DNA of 64,000 bases. It comes from Hyphodiscus hymeniophilus. Lineage: Eukaryota > Ascomycota > Leotiomycetes > Helotiales > Hyphodiscaceae. Made by a program: the position numbers and the translations under genes. Positions 22,301 to 35,566 of this stretch are shown one piece after another; within the stretch, counting starts at the first letter, position 1; the number at the start of each line of letters is the position of its first letter. The notes under the pieces are model-generated. The model was given only the letters and a program-made list of their open reading frames with translations. It did no database searches and was not told the DNA's origin. The stretch lies in the NCBI GenBank assembly GCA_016508695.1, contig VNKQ01000012.1, positions 1,364,001-1,428,000 on the forward strand, read 5' to 3'.

Positions 22301-24636
22301 TTAGGGATTGCTATTCGCGGTTATGAACGCTTCGTCCCCTCGCCGCCGCACAGGAAGGGAAATGCTATAGCCAAGTGGTTGTGTTTCTAAATAGAACGGC
22401 CGTAGCCACAAAGCGGCTCGGTTCAACCGGCGTATTGACAAGTAGATGGGTTTTAAGCACGAACGATTTCGCTCAACAGGACGCAGCCGTATATCGTTGG
22501 TGAAGCTGGCTCGGGTAGGAGGAAAGGTGAGAAAAGGGGCCCTGTATTGTAAGCGAACATCGCGGGTTTGTTTACAGTAAGGTATCATCTCTGCAACTCC
22601 AGGGACGCAAAGCAGTGCACGGATGCTACGCAACCTCTGCAGCGCTGTTATCGACAGGGAAGGTGACTGACAGCTCGAGGCTGTGGCACATCATGCGATC
22701 GATGCCCTGAGGATTTGCATCAGGGAAGATGTGGGCGTGAAAGCTTAAATCCGGACCTGTCCTGTCGACTTGCATCTTTCCGCGACGGGGCGTGCAAGCA
22801 TCTGTTACCGCTATTATTCCAATGCGCTATGTGTTCTCTATAAGCAGAGCATGATCGAAGGTTCCTTTGAGCTGGATTTCTAATGCTTGTGTTCTCAAGC
22901 TACCTCTGTACCTGCAACCCCTCGTCGCCAAGCACCGCTCGTGGAACGGCACTGGTTGGGCTTTCTGCGCCGCAGATTCGGACCTCAAGACAGACAGTCC
23001 AAATCAGGGACCCAAGACAACCAGGAAGCAGTCCTGAATCCTGGACTTCAACCTAGAGAACACTTCAAGTGGGATAGTGGGGTCGCAGGGACCCCCACCC
23101 TTTTCCTGACTTGGACACCTTGGTCGATCTTTCGTGCCAAGTTCCAACGGAAGAAAGCCCCGCCAAAGCCTGCTCACTTCGAATTACATGTGAACTATTG
23201 GACTTTAGGTGGGAGATCCGCCGACAGAACTACCTGATAAGACTTACCGGCTAAGAGAATTGGGAATGAAGATCTTTCCTCCCCAGCGAAATTATAACTT
23301 ATATCGAATGGCGAAGACAACGATTGACACCTTGGCCAATCTCCAGAGTTTTCAGAGCCAGCGCAAGCAGCTCATCCCAAAGAGTGGATACATCATGGCA
23401 CCCACGAACGTCGGCCAAGCTGTGCATTGCGGATTGTCTTTCCCTGGTGCCGCCCAAGTGGTGGAGGAATTTTCGAACGCCTTCTCGACCTTGATCTCTT
23501 CTTCTTCATTATCTCGACGTCTCAAGAACATATCCAGACCTCGAAAAGAGAACTCCGGATTTGCAAGTGCATAATTTCTTCGTTGGGCTCACAGGCTGGG
23601 CTCACATTCCGCTCAGTCCCGCCTTCTTCCCGATCGGGTTTTCAGGGAAGGCCCAGCAGCCAGAAGGGGACGCCTACGTATTCCTCGCCGTCATACGGAC
23701 GTGTCTGAGTGGGCTGGGCAGCTGTCAAACGTAACTCTAATCGGACGGTAGGCAAGTGCCGTAAGCTGTCAGAACCATCCCAACCTAGCGGCGTGGTAGC
23801 GCACGCTCGGAAACTGCGGGATGTCAAGGTCAATCTTCGGGATAATCATCATGCCGAGTGTCATTTCTATCACAGGGCTAGGCCGACCAACCAGGACTGC
23901 CAATATGCCATGTTTGGTGACAATTACCTCCATGTGGGTTACTTGCTCTGTGATGGACGGTAGTTTTGCTTGATTTGCTTGGCAGTCCATCCATTGCATG
24001 GATCCGGGAAATGGTGGAGATCCGTATTTTAGAACTACCGGTAGCAAGATTTGCTATTGATTTTAGCTGTCAATTTTAGTAGGGAGATCGCCGGCCAGGG
24101 TTAGTCAAATGCCTATTACCTCAAGAATCCACGTATGTAGCCTTGGCGGCGCTCATATGCCTCGTCGCCTGGGCCGTTGCGTTGACGGACGCGGCGGAGC
24201 GTCGTCAACGCTGTTCGTAGCTACAGGGCTCAGTCAGTGGGTCAGCATCAACCTGTGAAGGGATTGAATACGGCTAGATGAAATATGGATTTGATAGTCA
24301 TTTCCAATCGTACAGCTTTCGTTTCATGAGATTTATCAAGCCCGCCAAAACGCTCCCCACCGGTATCTAACTCTATGAAATCCTCGCTATGCTATACAAA
24401 TCAAATGCCAAGTGTCAATTATGATATGATGCAATTAGTCTCCCACCTTTTCCAGATTTGTAACGATCTCAGGGATTCATCATACTCGTCCATGATCGAT
24501 ATGGCGTAAATTAGGCTGCTCTGATGACCTCAAGGTCTATTTCCTCACCCCAATCCGAGCTCCCACGACTTGCGGAGCCGTCTCAGACGAACAAGCCAGA
24601 ATGCACATCCCTCGAAAATACAAGCCGTGGAGCCCG
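19349..24636. other. Gene-poor interval of about 5.3 kb
   Basis: No ORF here exceeds about 195 codons and none shows a domain, splice continuity or conserved-looking composition. Visible landmarks: a short GTTGAC tandem at about 19445–19467 just upstream of the 17.5–19.3 kb gene, and a strong GC-rich hairpin at 24179–24211. Base composition is not strikingly AT-rich, so it does not look like a heavily RIP-mutated transposon. The 3' UTR of the homeobox gene lies at the right end. Confidence 0.5.
24179..24211. repeat. GC-rich inverted repeat (hairpin)
   Basis: Arms GCGTTGAC+GACGC (24179–24186 and 24188–24192) and GCGTC+GTCAACGC (24199–24211) pair perfectly over 13 bp. One unpaired G (24187) and a 6-nt loop (GGCGGA) remain. 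Confidence 0.85.
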
Positions 24637-26020
24637 TCAAATGCTTTCTCTCTTCAATGTTCCCTGAGCCGCTGCTCGTAATCCCACATCATACTCATCA
24701 TCGTAGCTCCCCTCACCATCACTGTCTCCCAATTGTGGACCTGCACTCCTATCTCGTTCGCCTCCGTAGTCACTCGCGCCTTCAATCTTATCGCCCACTC
24801 GCGCCGACCTTGCGTCTGATTCTACTCTGGCATTACTGATCATGGCTGGGAGTTGACGTCGACGAGCATTGATGAACCAGTTTGAGATCTGATCTGGGGG
24901 TGGTTATCAGTTATGGAAGTAGAACGGGGTGCTATCGGAGAACTCACTCATCTGTAAACCAGTCTGTCTCATCAATTCTTGCTTCTCGTCCTCGGTCGGG
25001 TATGGATGCTGCAAATGGGCAACAAACCAAGCCCTGAGCTTGTCTGTGGTCTCTTTTGGCAGATTACCTCTCCGCTTGCGTTGCTTACCATCTATTCCAT
25101 CGTTGATGTCCGTTTCGTAAGGATGACCACTGCGCGGACGACCTGGGTGGTGGTGGCTGGCCGGAAATGGCGTGGAATCGAGTGGAAGAGAGGATGGGCC
25201 CGAATATGACTGACCGCGGGGCAGTTGATACCCGTAAATGAATGCCGGAAAGTTCTGAGCAGATGGTGAGGGCTCAAAAGATGTGGCAAGCGGAGGATTT
25301 GTTTGGGTTCCTGAACGAGTGGCCTCAAGAGTATTTCCCCCCCAACGGTTTCGAGCTCGTGGGGCCTGAATAGGTGCACGATCAAGTGTCAGTGATGGTA
25401 GACTGGGTAACATTGGCCGCCACTCTGATTGAGTGGAACTTGAGTCGAATGGTGGGGGAGATCTGATTCCCGTAGGTCTTTGGACGGGAATATAAGGGTT
25501 GTTTCCAGCAGAGCAGGTCCAAGACTCGGTAGATGAGAACGTGCTCGTACGCCGCACAGAAATTGTTGGCGATGTTATTACATTTGGGTTTCGGGAGTGC
25601 CTTGGCGAACTGTGATAAAATTTTGGAACCATGTTCTCTCTTGACTTGGTATCGTTGTCATCGTCCGATGAGAGTCGCCTTCGTTTCCTTTGAGATGGTG
25701 AGCACGCAAAGTCAGGCGGCGTCATCAAAGCACCCTGCCGTGGTGAAGGAGGATATACAATGGAGTCATATCGATAAACCGGGTCTGTTTCTCGACTTGC
25801 GTGCAGCTGAATTTCTGGGATCGCCTGTAGCATGTAAATATTGGCACATCGAAACGTCCGCCAAGGAACATACCTGTCGTATAGGAGGAAGCTCAACCTT
25901 CTTCGTCCTGTTTGTGGGCGACCGGGACCTTGAAGAAAGGCCCAAAAACTGTGTATCTTCCCATAACATGAGCTTTGGGGAGGGGAGTATTGAAGATGGT
26001 CGCACGGTCAACGTCGACAT
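24637..26020 (-). CDS. KN/TALE-type homeobox transcription factor
   Basis: Three exons on the minus strand: 25874–26020, 24948–25824, 24637–24893. The introns are 49 bp (GTATGT..CAG, phase 0) and 54 bp (GTGAGT..CAG, phase 1). The product is 426 aa. The homeodomain (about residues 297–355) is split by the second intron: helix 1/2 with RGNLPKETTDKLRAWF, HPYPTEDEK and TGLQM lies before it, and helix 3 QISNWFINARRR after it. HPYPTEDEK contains the three-residue TALE extension, and the WFINARRR helix gives DNA contacts. A basic KRRRL block near residue 90 may be a nuclear signal; the tail is acidic. Joining the exons restores an intact homeodomain, so the model is strong. Targets unknown; fungal KN factors often act in development. 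Confidence 0.92.
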
Positions 26021-29000
26021 GGTGATTGAGTGTGGACTTTGCTCAATCTTCCGCGACTGAGGTACCTGGGACAGCAGTGAGTATCGACAAGGGGGCAAGT
26101 CCATTCCTGGCGTGGCCGTCTTTCCTGAATGGAGGACGATTGATCAGGAAGGCAGTAGGTTGATTCTAAATTACCCTTGTTAGCAGACGTCCGGAGAGAA
26201 CTAAGACTATTCTTAAAATTCTGGCATTGGCCAACTAATATATAAGGAAAACAAGAATGAAATACTAGACAGTCAAATTCTGTGTTCAAACAACATCAAG
26301 ATGTAAAGGAATGGCCCCATATCCATGGACCGAATCGGGCTTACGTACCGTCCCAAAGTCTGCCTCCAGTACTCAAATCGGTATCAGACCCAGCAAACAC
26401 CCGAGGTAAAGACCTGAATCACTAGCGTTACGTTTACACACTGTCCAAAAGGCAGCGCCCTGTAGAGCACCGGCAGCAAGTCTCTCGATCTTCGCAAAAG
26501 ACGTCCTTGTGATATCCGAAGCTGTTCCCTTCTGCGGAAAAGGACGTGACGAAGCCAAATTGACCCAGTGTTTCGATCGAGCAATACTTCATCAGAAAGA
26601 CTGTAAGGAATGCAGAAGAGCATACGTCCCAGCCCTGTATCTTTTTGAGGTAAAAGTGAGAGTTGTTGTCAATGATTCTGGGGATTGGATGATGATGACA
26701 GTACGTCTACACAACTTTCTGTGTAGTGGTATAGTACACTAACGAGCAGCCATAAATGCCCAGCATAAAAGATGTCAAGAACAGATCAAGAACAGAAATA
26801 TCTCTGGAGTCTTTCGGAGAAACAAGGGCAGGATTTGACATGAGAGTAGTTATGACTGGGGCGTAGGTGGCGTCAAAGTGGGTAGTTGGAGACCCGCTGC
26901 AGGATTCCACTTAATCGAAGAAGGCGTAGTGTACAAGGAGACAAGTAGAAGTACCTTTGGCTTTCAGTTTGTATGCCCATGCAGTTCCGAGGTACCTTTT
27001 GTAAGTGACGGTAGTATCCAGCGTCCTCCACCTCATCACTAGAAGAGGGAAAGATTTGGCTCGCATGCCCAGGAGTCACGCAGTCTACTAAGACCCATGT
27101 CAGCGGTGGGTAAAGGCACTAAAACAGAAGTTATGTCAGAAACGCAGACAAGACTCGTGTTGGTTTGGGCTGTGGATAGATCGGTGGGTGCATCACCTAG
27201 CTCTACCCTAGCGTATGCAGTGGGACGCATGGACACCATCGATTTCTGCGGCCACAAGGATGCCCACAGACGTGGCGTTAAGGTGCAGATAAATTCCCCG
27301 TGGAAACAACTGATGCCGGGCAGGGGAGCGTTTGTTTGGGACTGCAAGCTGTTGAACGGACACAGTAGTGGTCCGAGTTCGGGTGGAGACTTGCGATCTG
27401 CTCAGCACATGGACCCGATATACAAACGTGTAGAATGGGCAACAGGCTGTGGGTTGGTCTTCATGTTTTGGGTCAAACATGGGGACTAAACCTGACGGGC
27501 GAGGGATGAGATGGTGTGAACCGGCAATTCCAGTAGAGTTGCACATGCTCGCTTCCGTTGACCAGGATACCGACTGTTACAGTAGTAGACCTTGCAGCGA
27601 TACCACTCCACAAGCACACCTTACTGCAGAAACCCCGAGTCATGACCCTTGGGCCACAGTGACGACTTCTGGGGACAAGCTAACCTTAGAGCTATGTAGT
27701 CGTCTTGCGTGTTCGGCTGATGCGTGTATCTTTCCTGCAAATTATCAAAACCACCAACCATGAATTTTGAGCATTCTTACAAGCACCAAACTTCAAGAAT
27801 ATAAAGAGAGATTAACAAACCCCGAAAAGCATAATGCTCCATCCCGTGATACATTCTGGAAAATGGAGGGTCACTATTCAATCCTCAACGTGGTACCCTG
27901 ATTCGAGCTATACTTAACGAAGCTCGTGCCATCTCCGTCCTACAAGGCCTCGAAAACGATATTCTACCCGGACTCCTTATGGTTGTATGCATCAACCCCA
28001 GGAACGTGTCTCCTCCCGCAAGACTTCTTTCTAACCTAATGTACACTATGTCAAATGGTGAGCTGCGAGCATTCTGGTGGATATGCAATCTGATCAGCTA
28101 ATAAGACCTCCAAGCTTTTAGCTTTGCCCTGTGATCTGTGTCTCGAGAAGTCGAGGGGGTACCTGTAAAATCCGGGGTGGTATATTGTTCGATGCATATC
28201 ATTTGTTCTGGACTGGCACACTATTGATTGGACGATCAAGATGTGAGACAACGATAGGCGCCTGCCTTACATCTTCTGGAATGATGAGGAGAGGGCTTGG
28301 GGGTGGTCCATACTCACTGATTCAGGCAAAACATACTCTCGATATGCCATTAGCGAAAGGAGGAACGGCTGTGAGTGGGCTTTGTAGATAGCACTTGAGT
28401 ATCGTTGCGAGAGCCAGGTCCGAAGAGTAGAGATGATCAAACTACACATCCAGGGATGCAAAATGCAAAAACTCATTCGAGAGACTCTTTTTGATTTCAA
28501 CGCTTAACGTTCACCGTTGGTCCTGTTCGGGTTTCGTCCCTCTACCGTTCCGCAAGCCTCGACGTTCTTGACAGGGGACGTGCGCAGAAGTCACCAACAG
28601 GGTTCTGGGTAATCATGGAGGATGGGCACAGGCTGCATTGATCGACACCGAGAGATGACTGACAGCTCGGTGTCTAAAGTCCAAAGCCATCCTGCATAGG
28701 TGGGGGCAGAATGGCTGCTTGCCGGACATCCTTGCAGAAAGATTCCAAGCTGGCGAGTTGTGGACTTCTCGGGCATCAATACTTCTCGCAGGTACGAGTA
28801 TTGCACCGCGCCCTCACGATAAACAGAAGACGCCTCTGGGTAGGGATGTGTCGAAAGCTTCTATTCCACTGACGATACAATCTGGCAGGAGAAGCTGTGG
28901 TCACTTCGGTGGCTTGTGATAGAACTGGCCAGCGATCGACAGAAGTTGATATCCTTTAGGCAAAGATTGACAGGACAAGATTCGAGCCTAAATCAATATT

Positions 29001-32000
29001 CGTGTAAGCGGTCTGCGTACCTACTACCTTGCCCATCCGTTACCCCCGATTTGGAGGTTGCTTACGCCGCAACTTGCCAACTTCCTTGTCAAACGTCCAA
29101 GATACAGCATGAGCAGGGGCGTGTCAAGTTATCCAGATGATCCTGCCAGGGGTTTCGAAGCCGTTAGGCGCCAGTGACAGCATTTACAAACAGAGAGATA
29201 TTTGTTTTCTGTCGAAAAGGCAAGCCCTGTTGCTGTGCAGATCATTGAGATGTCACACCGTATCCTTCGCAAATCCAATCCGGCTCCTAGAAAGTACCGA
29301 GACGGTGCTCTAGGAAATTGTCGAACCAGCTTTGGACAATCCCGCTGTCTCTTGGAAGTCTCATTAAACAGGCCCGATATAGAGATATTCACTCCATCAA
29401 ATGAAGCTTCCATGCTCTGAGTCCTTTCATTGACGACACTCCATCGGCATTTGGCAGACCGAATTACAGTCATGATACTACCTATCGGGCCCTGAAGTCG
29501 AGAATTTGGGATTATGATATTTTGAGACATATGACTACCACGATGCAGCTATCCTGAGATCTGGCGTGGGGCATTGTGTTCCTCGAGGTGCTTCAACCAG
29601 TGTCGGGAAATTGCAGATACCATTTCAGACGAATTGTGACCCGTTCTTGGGATTCGGATGTCTCGCTGGTAGCAATACGTGCTGCATCTTCCCGTTTGGG
29701 TATGGGCGAGGGGAAGCCATGCAGAAGCGATTTGGTCAAAGCCTGTCCAAACTTTGTCCCTTTTCCTCCTCCGCAGATGTCAGAATGATATCGTAAAAGA
29801 TTTCTCCCTTCTCGAAGGTAAAGGCGAGATACTGACAGATGTCAGCAGGCCCTGAGGCAGTGCTGCATTCGAACGAAGCTTTGGCGGGTCAGAATGACAG
29901 TGCGGGCCTCCGTGGCGTCACGAGATGTACTACATTGACATACCTGATCGGGTTGATACAGAAGTGGATGCTCTGGCGGAAACATCGCTCCTGTCGTTCG
30001 TATATGTTCCACATAATGTTGACTGGTGAACTGGTTTGCTGCATTGTGGAATGGCTAAGACGAGGGCTGTGTTACTACATCAGGGGCGCTGGGATTAGCC
30101 GAACATAAATAGTGGGTGAGATTAGCGAGCGATGACCTCGAACTCCCCTGCAGCATCGTTCTCTGGTAGATGGCAGCACAAGCTGTAAATCTTGGAGAGA
30201 TCTTAGGTCGAGAATGACTGTCATTTCTTGTCTACGCGAGGCTACTGACTGAGTTGCCAAGTGTAGGATGATGTTGAGAGCCTCGAGACTTCGAAACTTC
30301 GCAAGACTACCTCTATTCGTACTGTCGTACATCAACATTCTACCTCGGATGCAACAGTCATCTTCGAATGGCTGTGCCTGCTTCTGCGCCTGAGCTCAAT
30401 GCCGGCAAACCGCACCGTTAGGGAAACACAAACAGCTTCAGCTCAAGCCAAAGAAGCCAGCATTACGGTCTTTGGATTCAGCGCCACAGGCCCGTACAAC
30501 GACGTTGCGGAAGCGACTCCCTCAATCTGGCAGACGGCAACGTGCTTCGTGCAACACAATCATGCCATCATGGACTGGCCAGTAGGCAGGTTGGTAATCT
30601 AACAGGTGCAGCGAGTCCCTTTCGTGGATCCGGATGATGCCATGCGAGACAATGATGGGTTGTAACAGCATTGCGAGGCAGAACGTCGCCTGCACGAGGC
30701 TGAGATAGGCAAATGGATTGATGTGCCTCCAGGGAACCTTTAGTGGAGGTCGCACGTGTGCAACCTTCCATAAAAGGCGCCCTCAGCCAAACCCAGATCC
30801 TCGCTATATCCGTACGCCTCATCAAAGATCTATCATTTCTCTAGGCTCTGGGCTGGGAGTCTAGAATCATGGTGACAGCGGCATACCAAACGGCTTGTCG
30901 GCTTGTGCTGCAGATCTCAGATCGCTTCCGGCAGTGTCAAATCGAGATGTATTCGCACATGAATCTACCAGCGGTCAAACTGCCGTTCAAGTGGATTCAC
31001 ACCTGCGATATTAGTTGGGAATAATGTCGCTTTCCGATCTAGTCAGGTTGGGTAAGAGGATCCAATCACAGTGGTGGCCGATGTCCAGCTAAAATCCCTG
31101 AAAGAATGAACGATGCGATAGTAGTATGTAAAGTAGACAGAATTTATTTGGGACAGATAACCCTGCGCTTCAGTTGACCCATCAGATAGTTGGACTGTTG
31201 GTGGTTTGCAATAGCAAGGAGATGCGTCTTGAATGGATAGCCCCATTAACGAATAGTTACGCCCACTTAATCCTTTGCGCTGGCCAAACCTTGTTGCATC
31301 CCTAATCGATGAAGCTTTTTGGGCTTGTTTGGTTTGGACAATGGGCCAAGACAACAAATTTAATTGCATGTATTGCGGTAATGAATACAATTACCAAAAA
31401 GCTTGATAGCCTCCTATCAAATTGGTGCTCTATTCTGTCGCTGTCCTATGAGAGTACGACAGACGTCGCCTAAGTCTAAGGCTTCTTCCATCCGTTAAAC
31501 CAATGTGCATCTTTGGAGCATACTCGCGAGGTAGTACTTGTGTGCTCTACATGTTTCGCCTCAACGTTTGATGATCGGCACCTTTCATTCATTCAACATC
31601 CGCAGACTAGTGAGTGATATGATGGGATAAATCCAGAGCACGATTTCCCTAGACAGCAAGGCTTAGCGACCAGGTAATCTACTTCGGAAGTTTGAGTATT
31701 CATCTCGTACTCTCGACTTGGGAGGTATTCTTGGGCGCGTGCCTCACTAAATTTATCGAAACGAAAAAAGAGCAACAATGAAATTACATCACATGTATTC
31801 ATGCCCAAAACTGATATTAGCCGAAAACGAGGCACCAAATAATGGGCTGTATGTAACCTAGTTCCTCTCCTAACGATGGGAATAAGGAGTCAGCAGATCG
31901 GCCCTTAAGTTTTACGTTTATGGGATCAAGCGATCGCTCGGCCCAATAGTTGATGAATAAGAGTATTTGCGCACGCTTCCTTTAGCAAGGTGTGAAGCAG

Positions 32001-34481
32001 TGTCCACTTGAGTGGTAAAGACGAGAACACTTATTTGTTGAGACCCTGCGAGGGAGAGGGTCCCAGTAGTTGTCCTACTAGTATTGCTTGCATTTTGAGA
32101 AAGAGCCTTTAGGTTTGGTCTCTTTGAGTGCTACTCAAATAGAATGATCCTGTGAGACACAGCTAAACTTCCGCGTTGGACGTCTTTACAAGTATCTGGC
32201 CAACCTACAGACAGTAAAGGTGAGAATAGATATCTTGCTAATACAGTCTCGAGTAGCAGCAAGGTCCACAGAATTCTCAAGGACGATTCCAACTTGGAAA
32301 CTCACATATCCGGGCCTCATCTCAAATCTCATTTTGCGAGACTGAAAGTTGTGCAATGATCAACATTACAAGCGATTGGTCTCTAGGGTGGGTTGCGATC
32401 TGTTGCTCGTCTGCCGAAGTATTTTAGTCCCATCGTTCCTACCTTCACACAACAAGGTCCACTTCGTGAGCAATCTGCGCTAATACGCTCTGCAAGACTG
32501 TATGAAGCCAAGTGAACTAGATATACAGTCTTACTAGTCCCCTAGGGCCCTACTAAGATAAAAGGAAGAGCTTTGAGATGTCTGACTTGCTTTACGGCAG
32601 GTATTTACTGTGCCGAGCCTGCTATTATCTGCGCTACCCCAATTACTAATATCAGTCTCAATCCTCCACTGCAGCGCCCTTTTATAAATCCCACTTCCCA
32701 GCGAGGAATAAAACACAGTTCAGTAAACATACGCGCAAGCTTCCTAATCTTCCATCCATAGAAGACGCCGCAGATGTAGGACGGTAGTCACGGTGAGAAA
32801 ACCTAGAGCGCTGGCACTCTACATTTCAAGTTACTGTCACAGTCTCACCGTTGCGCGGTTGTACTTTAGTCTGGCAGCAGATGCTGTAAACTGCTCACGC
32901 GAGTATCTGACAACGGATCTATTTCCCTAAAAGATGATTTGCCGTGGTCATGCTCTCGAAATTCATGTCGATCAGTTCGTCTAGCCACTTGCGCCAAAGC
33001 GAGCTGTGTCTCGCATGCTTGATGTTGCATTAGCCACCCCACGCTTGTCAGAGTCAAATACCCAAGGTAGAAATTTAATCACTAGTTTGAACCTGTCTTC
33101 GGGTGGAGATAACTCGTTCGTATTTCGTTTCATTGCCAACTGTGCCTCCATTAGGTTCTGCAAGTTGGAACCGTCGGGCTGAGAATTCCCAATTAAGTCT
33201 TTGGTTTGAAACATTGAATCGTATCCCACATGGATCATAAATGCTGCTCATTTCTTTCAATAACCCAAAATTGTATAGTCATGATCGACGACACGCAGAC
33301 AGAAGCCCGAGGCAGGCGTCAGGCCTGGTCGATGATCTGCCGGCAGTTCAGCTTTGAACCGATGATGCCCTCGGACCTCTCAAGAACCTTGTCTGGAGTT
33401 TGCATAATTGTTACCTATCGACGACGAAGAACTCTTCCGTCCATGTTACTTCTTGAGCGCCTTCCTTGCGATTCTTTCTAAGTTCCATAATCCGGGAACT
33501 GTTTATCTGCAGAACTCGTTTGTTGCTCTACTGACACCTTCAACATTGTCAGATACACCAGGGTTCGAAGATACTGACTATTCCGAACTCCTGCGATTCC
33601 CAGCAAACTAAATGCCCTTAAGACGTACTGACAATCTCACTTCAAAATTTTCCTGAACCACAAACCAGTCCGGGAATGAAGGACTTCCTATTCCTCAATA
33701 TGAGCTCATGCCTGACTGTCGGGGGGTTTGAACTACCCAAATTAATACGGCTTTGAAACATGAGCAAAAACCGTCGGCAGATAGACTGAGGAAATTTTTT
33801 GCCATTCTTCATCTGCTGTTGAAGAACTATCTCCACTCCGCAAGCAAGCATCGTGACCGCAAAGGTGCTGATTCCGCTATAAAGACATGAGTGTTTGTGC
33901 GATGGTATGCATGTAAAAATGCGCAAAGTCTCAGATTGGACTTCTGCACCATGACTTGCTGACATTGCACGCAGACTCGCAGGACCTGCAGTCGAACCAT
34001 CAATTGCGGGAATGGAAAACACAACTGTGTGGCCGAGCAGCATAATGGCATCACACTTGGAACGCCATCTTTGTTTTGGGAATTTTGGATTTAAAAAGAC
34101 AGAACATACAGAACATTGGCGGGAAAATGACGTGACCCATACACGGCTAGGGCTTTCCATCTGCACCTGGATAATTCCAAAGCTCTGACTTCCTATAATG
34201 TCTTTGGTCACTGAGAATGGCAGACAGATCGGCATATCAAAATCAGATGTGAAGGTGGATGGAGGGAAATCCAGTGGTGGGAATGAATAAGTGCAGGGTG
34301 ATGCAACCCTCAAGAGATCCGCAACTTGAATACCAGATTCTCGCATCTCACTCTTCTTTCAGCTTTGTAATCCAAATCCTGGAGTTGATGCCCATATTGG
34401 GATAATGTACAAACCCGTGGTAGAGAATTCCCATTGTGAATGCTATCGCTTGACCGTATAATGCAACAAAACTGTCGAAAT
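26021..34481. other. Gene desert of about 8.5 kb
   Basis: Between the homeobox gene (start at 26020) and the acyltransferase stop at 34482 I find no gene I can support. The ORFs are short (the longest is 234 codons, minus strand 33642–34346) and show no domain. Composition is ordinary rather than AT-rich. Small hairpins are present at 31403–31420 (TTGATAG/CTATCAA) and 32041–32080. Part of it must be the homeobox promoter. It may also contain decayed genes or long non-coding transcripts; the sequence alone does not show these. Confidence 0.45.
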
Positions 34482-35566
34482 CTACCTCCGTCTTTTCGAC
34501 CACGCATCAACAAAGGTCATCTTATCCTTTACGCTTAAGCCAACGCGCTTGACCCGTCCTAGACGGGCAAGGGCTTCTCCGACTTTGTCCAGAATACGCT
34601 TCTCCTCAGTGTTCACCTCTCCACTCTGATCGCTCAGACTCGTTAATGTGTCCGTACTACTCATCATCGCCGAGTCCTCTGCTAATTGATCCAACACATT
34701 GGTCAGATATTTATCCTTCATCTCCACCGCTGCGTCCGGTGTAGAAGTGTTGTACACAACCTCGGCAATGCGTACACGGATGCAGTGCGTTGGCTGGGAA
34801 AGAAGATTCCAGAGAAAGGACCAATATGCACCCGGGACAGGCGTGGTAATATCAGGTGGTGAGTACCGTAAACTGACGGGAAATATCTTTGTCCCTGGCG
34901 GGGCAGTTAATAGGCTAGGGCTGAATGGCAAGATACCCCTCCCATTAGTCGTGGTACATTCAGGGAACACCACAATACATCGCTTGGGATGCTCAGCAAT
35001 CAGCGTCCTGAGATCTATCATCTTCGCTCCCTTAGGCGGATATTCTTGTGGTTTCGACAAGGCTCGGAAGATTGCGCCTAACAATGAGATGTGTTGTACT
35101 TGACGAGTATGAGGATATGATACGGTGAATATTGGATCAAAGATCGCGGCGAGATAAAGGGAGTCGATTGGAGACGTGAACGAGGAGGCGATCACGTCTG
35201 GCGGTTGTGGTACCCTTCCCTCATGCTTCTTTGCCAGCGAGCCCTTCTTGACTCCATCGATTTGTAAGACAATCCACCATATGCCAGGTATTCCAAGTAT
35301 CATCCACAGTATTGCCTTCTTCACCAATGATCCGAGTGGGAACCATTGCAGGAAGAGGAAATATGTGACCGAAACGGTTATGAAGAAGGGTAACTTGAAG
35401 AGAAAGAGGAAGATGCAGACTGGAAGGTAGAGGCCAGCTGGCTCTGATGAGACGGGAAAGAATGGAGCTATTCCAGATCCTGGAGTTGTTGCATTAGCTG
35501 CTGGGATCTATTGAGAGGTCATTGGGAGTACCAACCTCGGTCGCGGAACTGAGAGTACTTCTCCAT
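34482..35566 (-). CDS. LOA1/Vps66-like lysophosphatidic acid acyltransferase
   Basis: Two exons: 35536–35566 (MEKYSQFRDR plus one base) and 34482–35479, with a 56-bp intron (GTTGGT..CAG); 342 aa. The N-terminal half has two hydrophobic stretches (YLPVCIFLFLFKLPFFI and ILWMILGIPGIWWIVL), fitting an ER or lipid-droplet membrane protein. The PlsC-like domain follows: SSFTSPIDSLYLAA, then VVFPECTTTNGRGILPFSP, then FPVSLRYSP. The spacing and the PECTTTNGRG block match the yeast Loa1/Vps66 family, which acylates lysophosphatidic acid. In the position of the usual HX4D catalytic histidine there is phenylalanine (FTSPID). Divergent from the kinesin gene across 536 bp. Confidence 0.82.

Noticed and set aside
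22887..23574. Two adjoining plus-strand ORFs that might be a broken transposon gene
   Set aside because: No integrase, reverse transcriptase or transposase motif and no terminal repeats found.
27097..27489. 130-codon plus-strand ORF
   Set aside because: No domain; heavily overlapped by open frames on the other strand, as expected by chance.
33278..33611. Two overlapping frames reading RGRRQAWSMICRQFSF and LPIDDEELFRPC
   Set aside because: Slightly reminiscent of the middle homology region of fungal zinc-cluster regulators, but stops and a frame change interrupt it and no Zn2Cys6 motif is nearby. Too weak to call a pseudogene.
33642..34346. 234-codon minus-strand ORF
   Set aside because: Longest ORF in the desert, but no motif, no membrane or signal pattern and no neighbouring exon; may be chance or a decayed gene.
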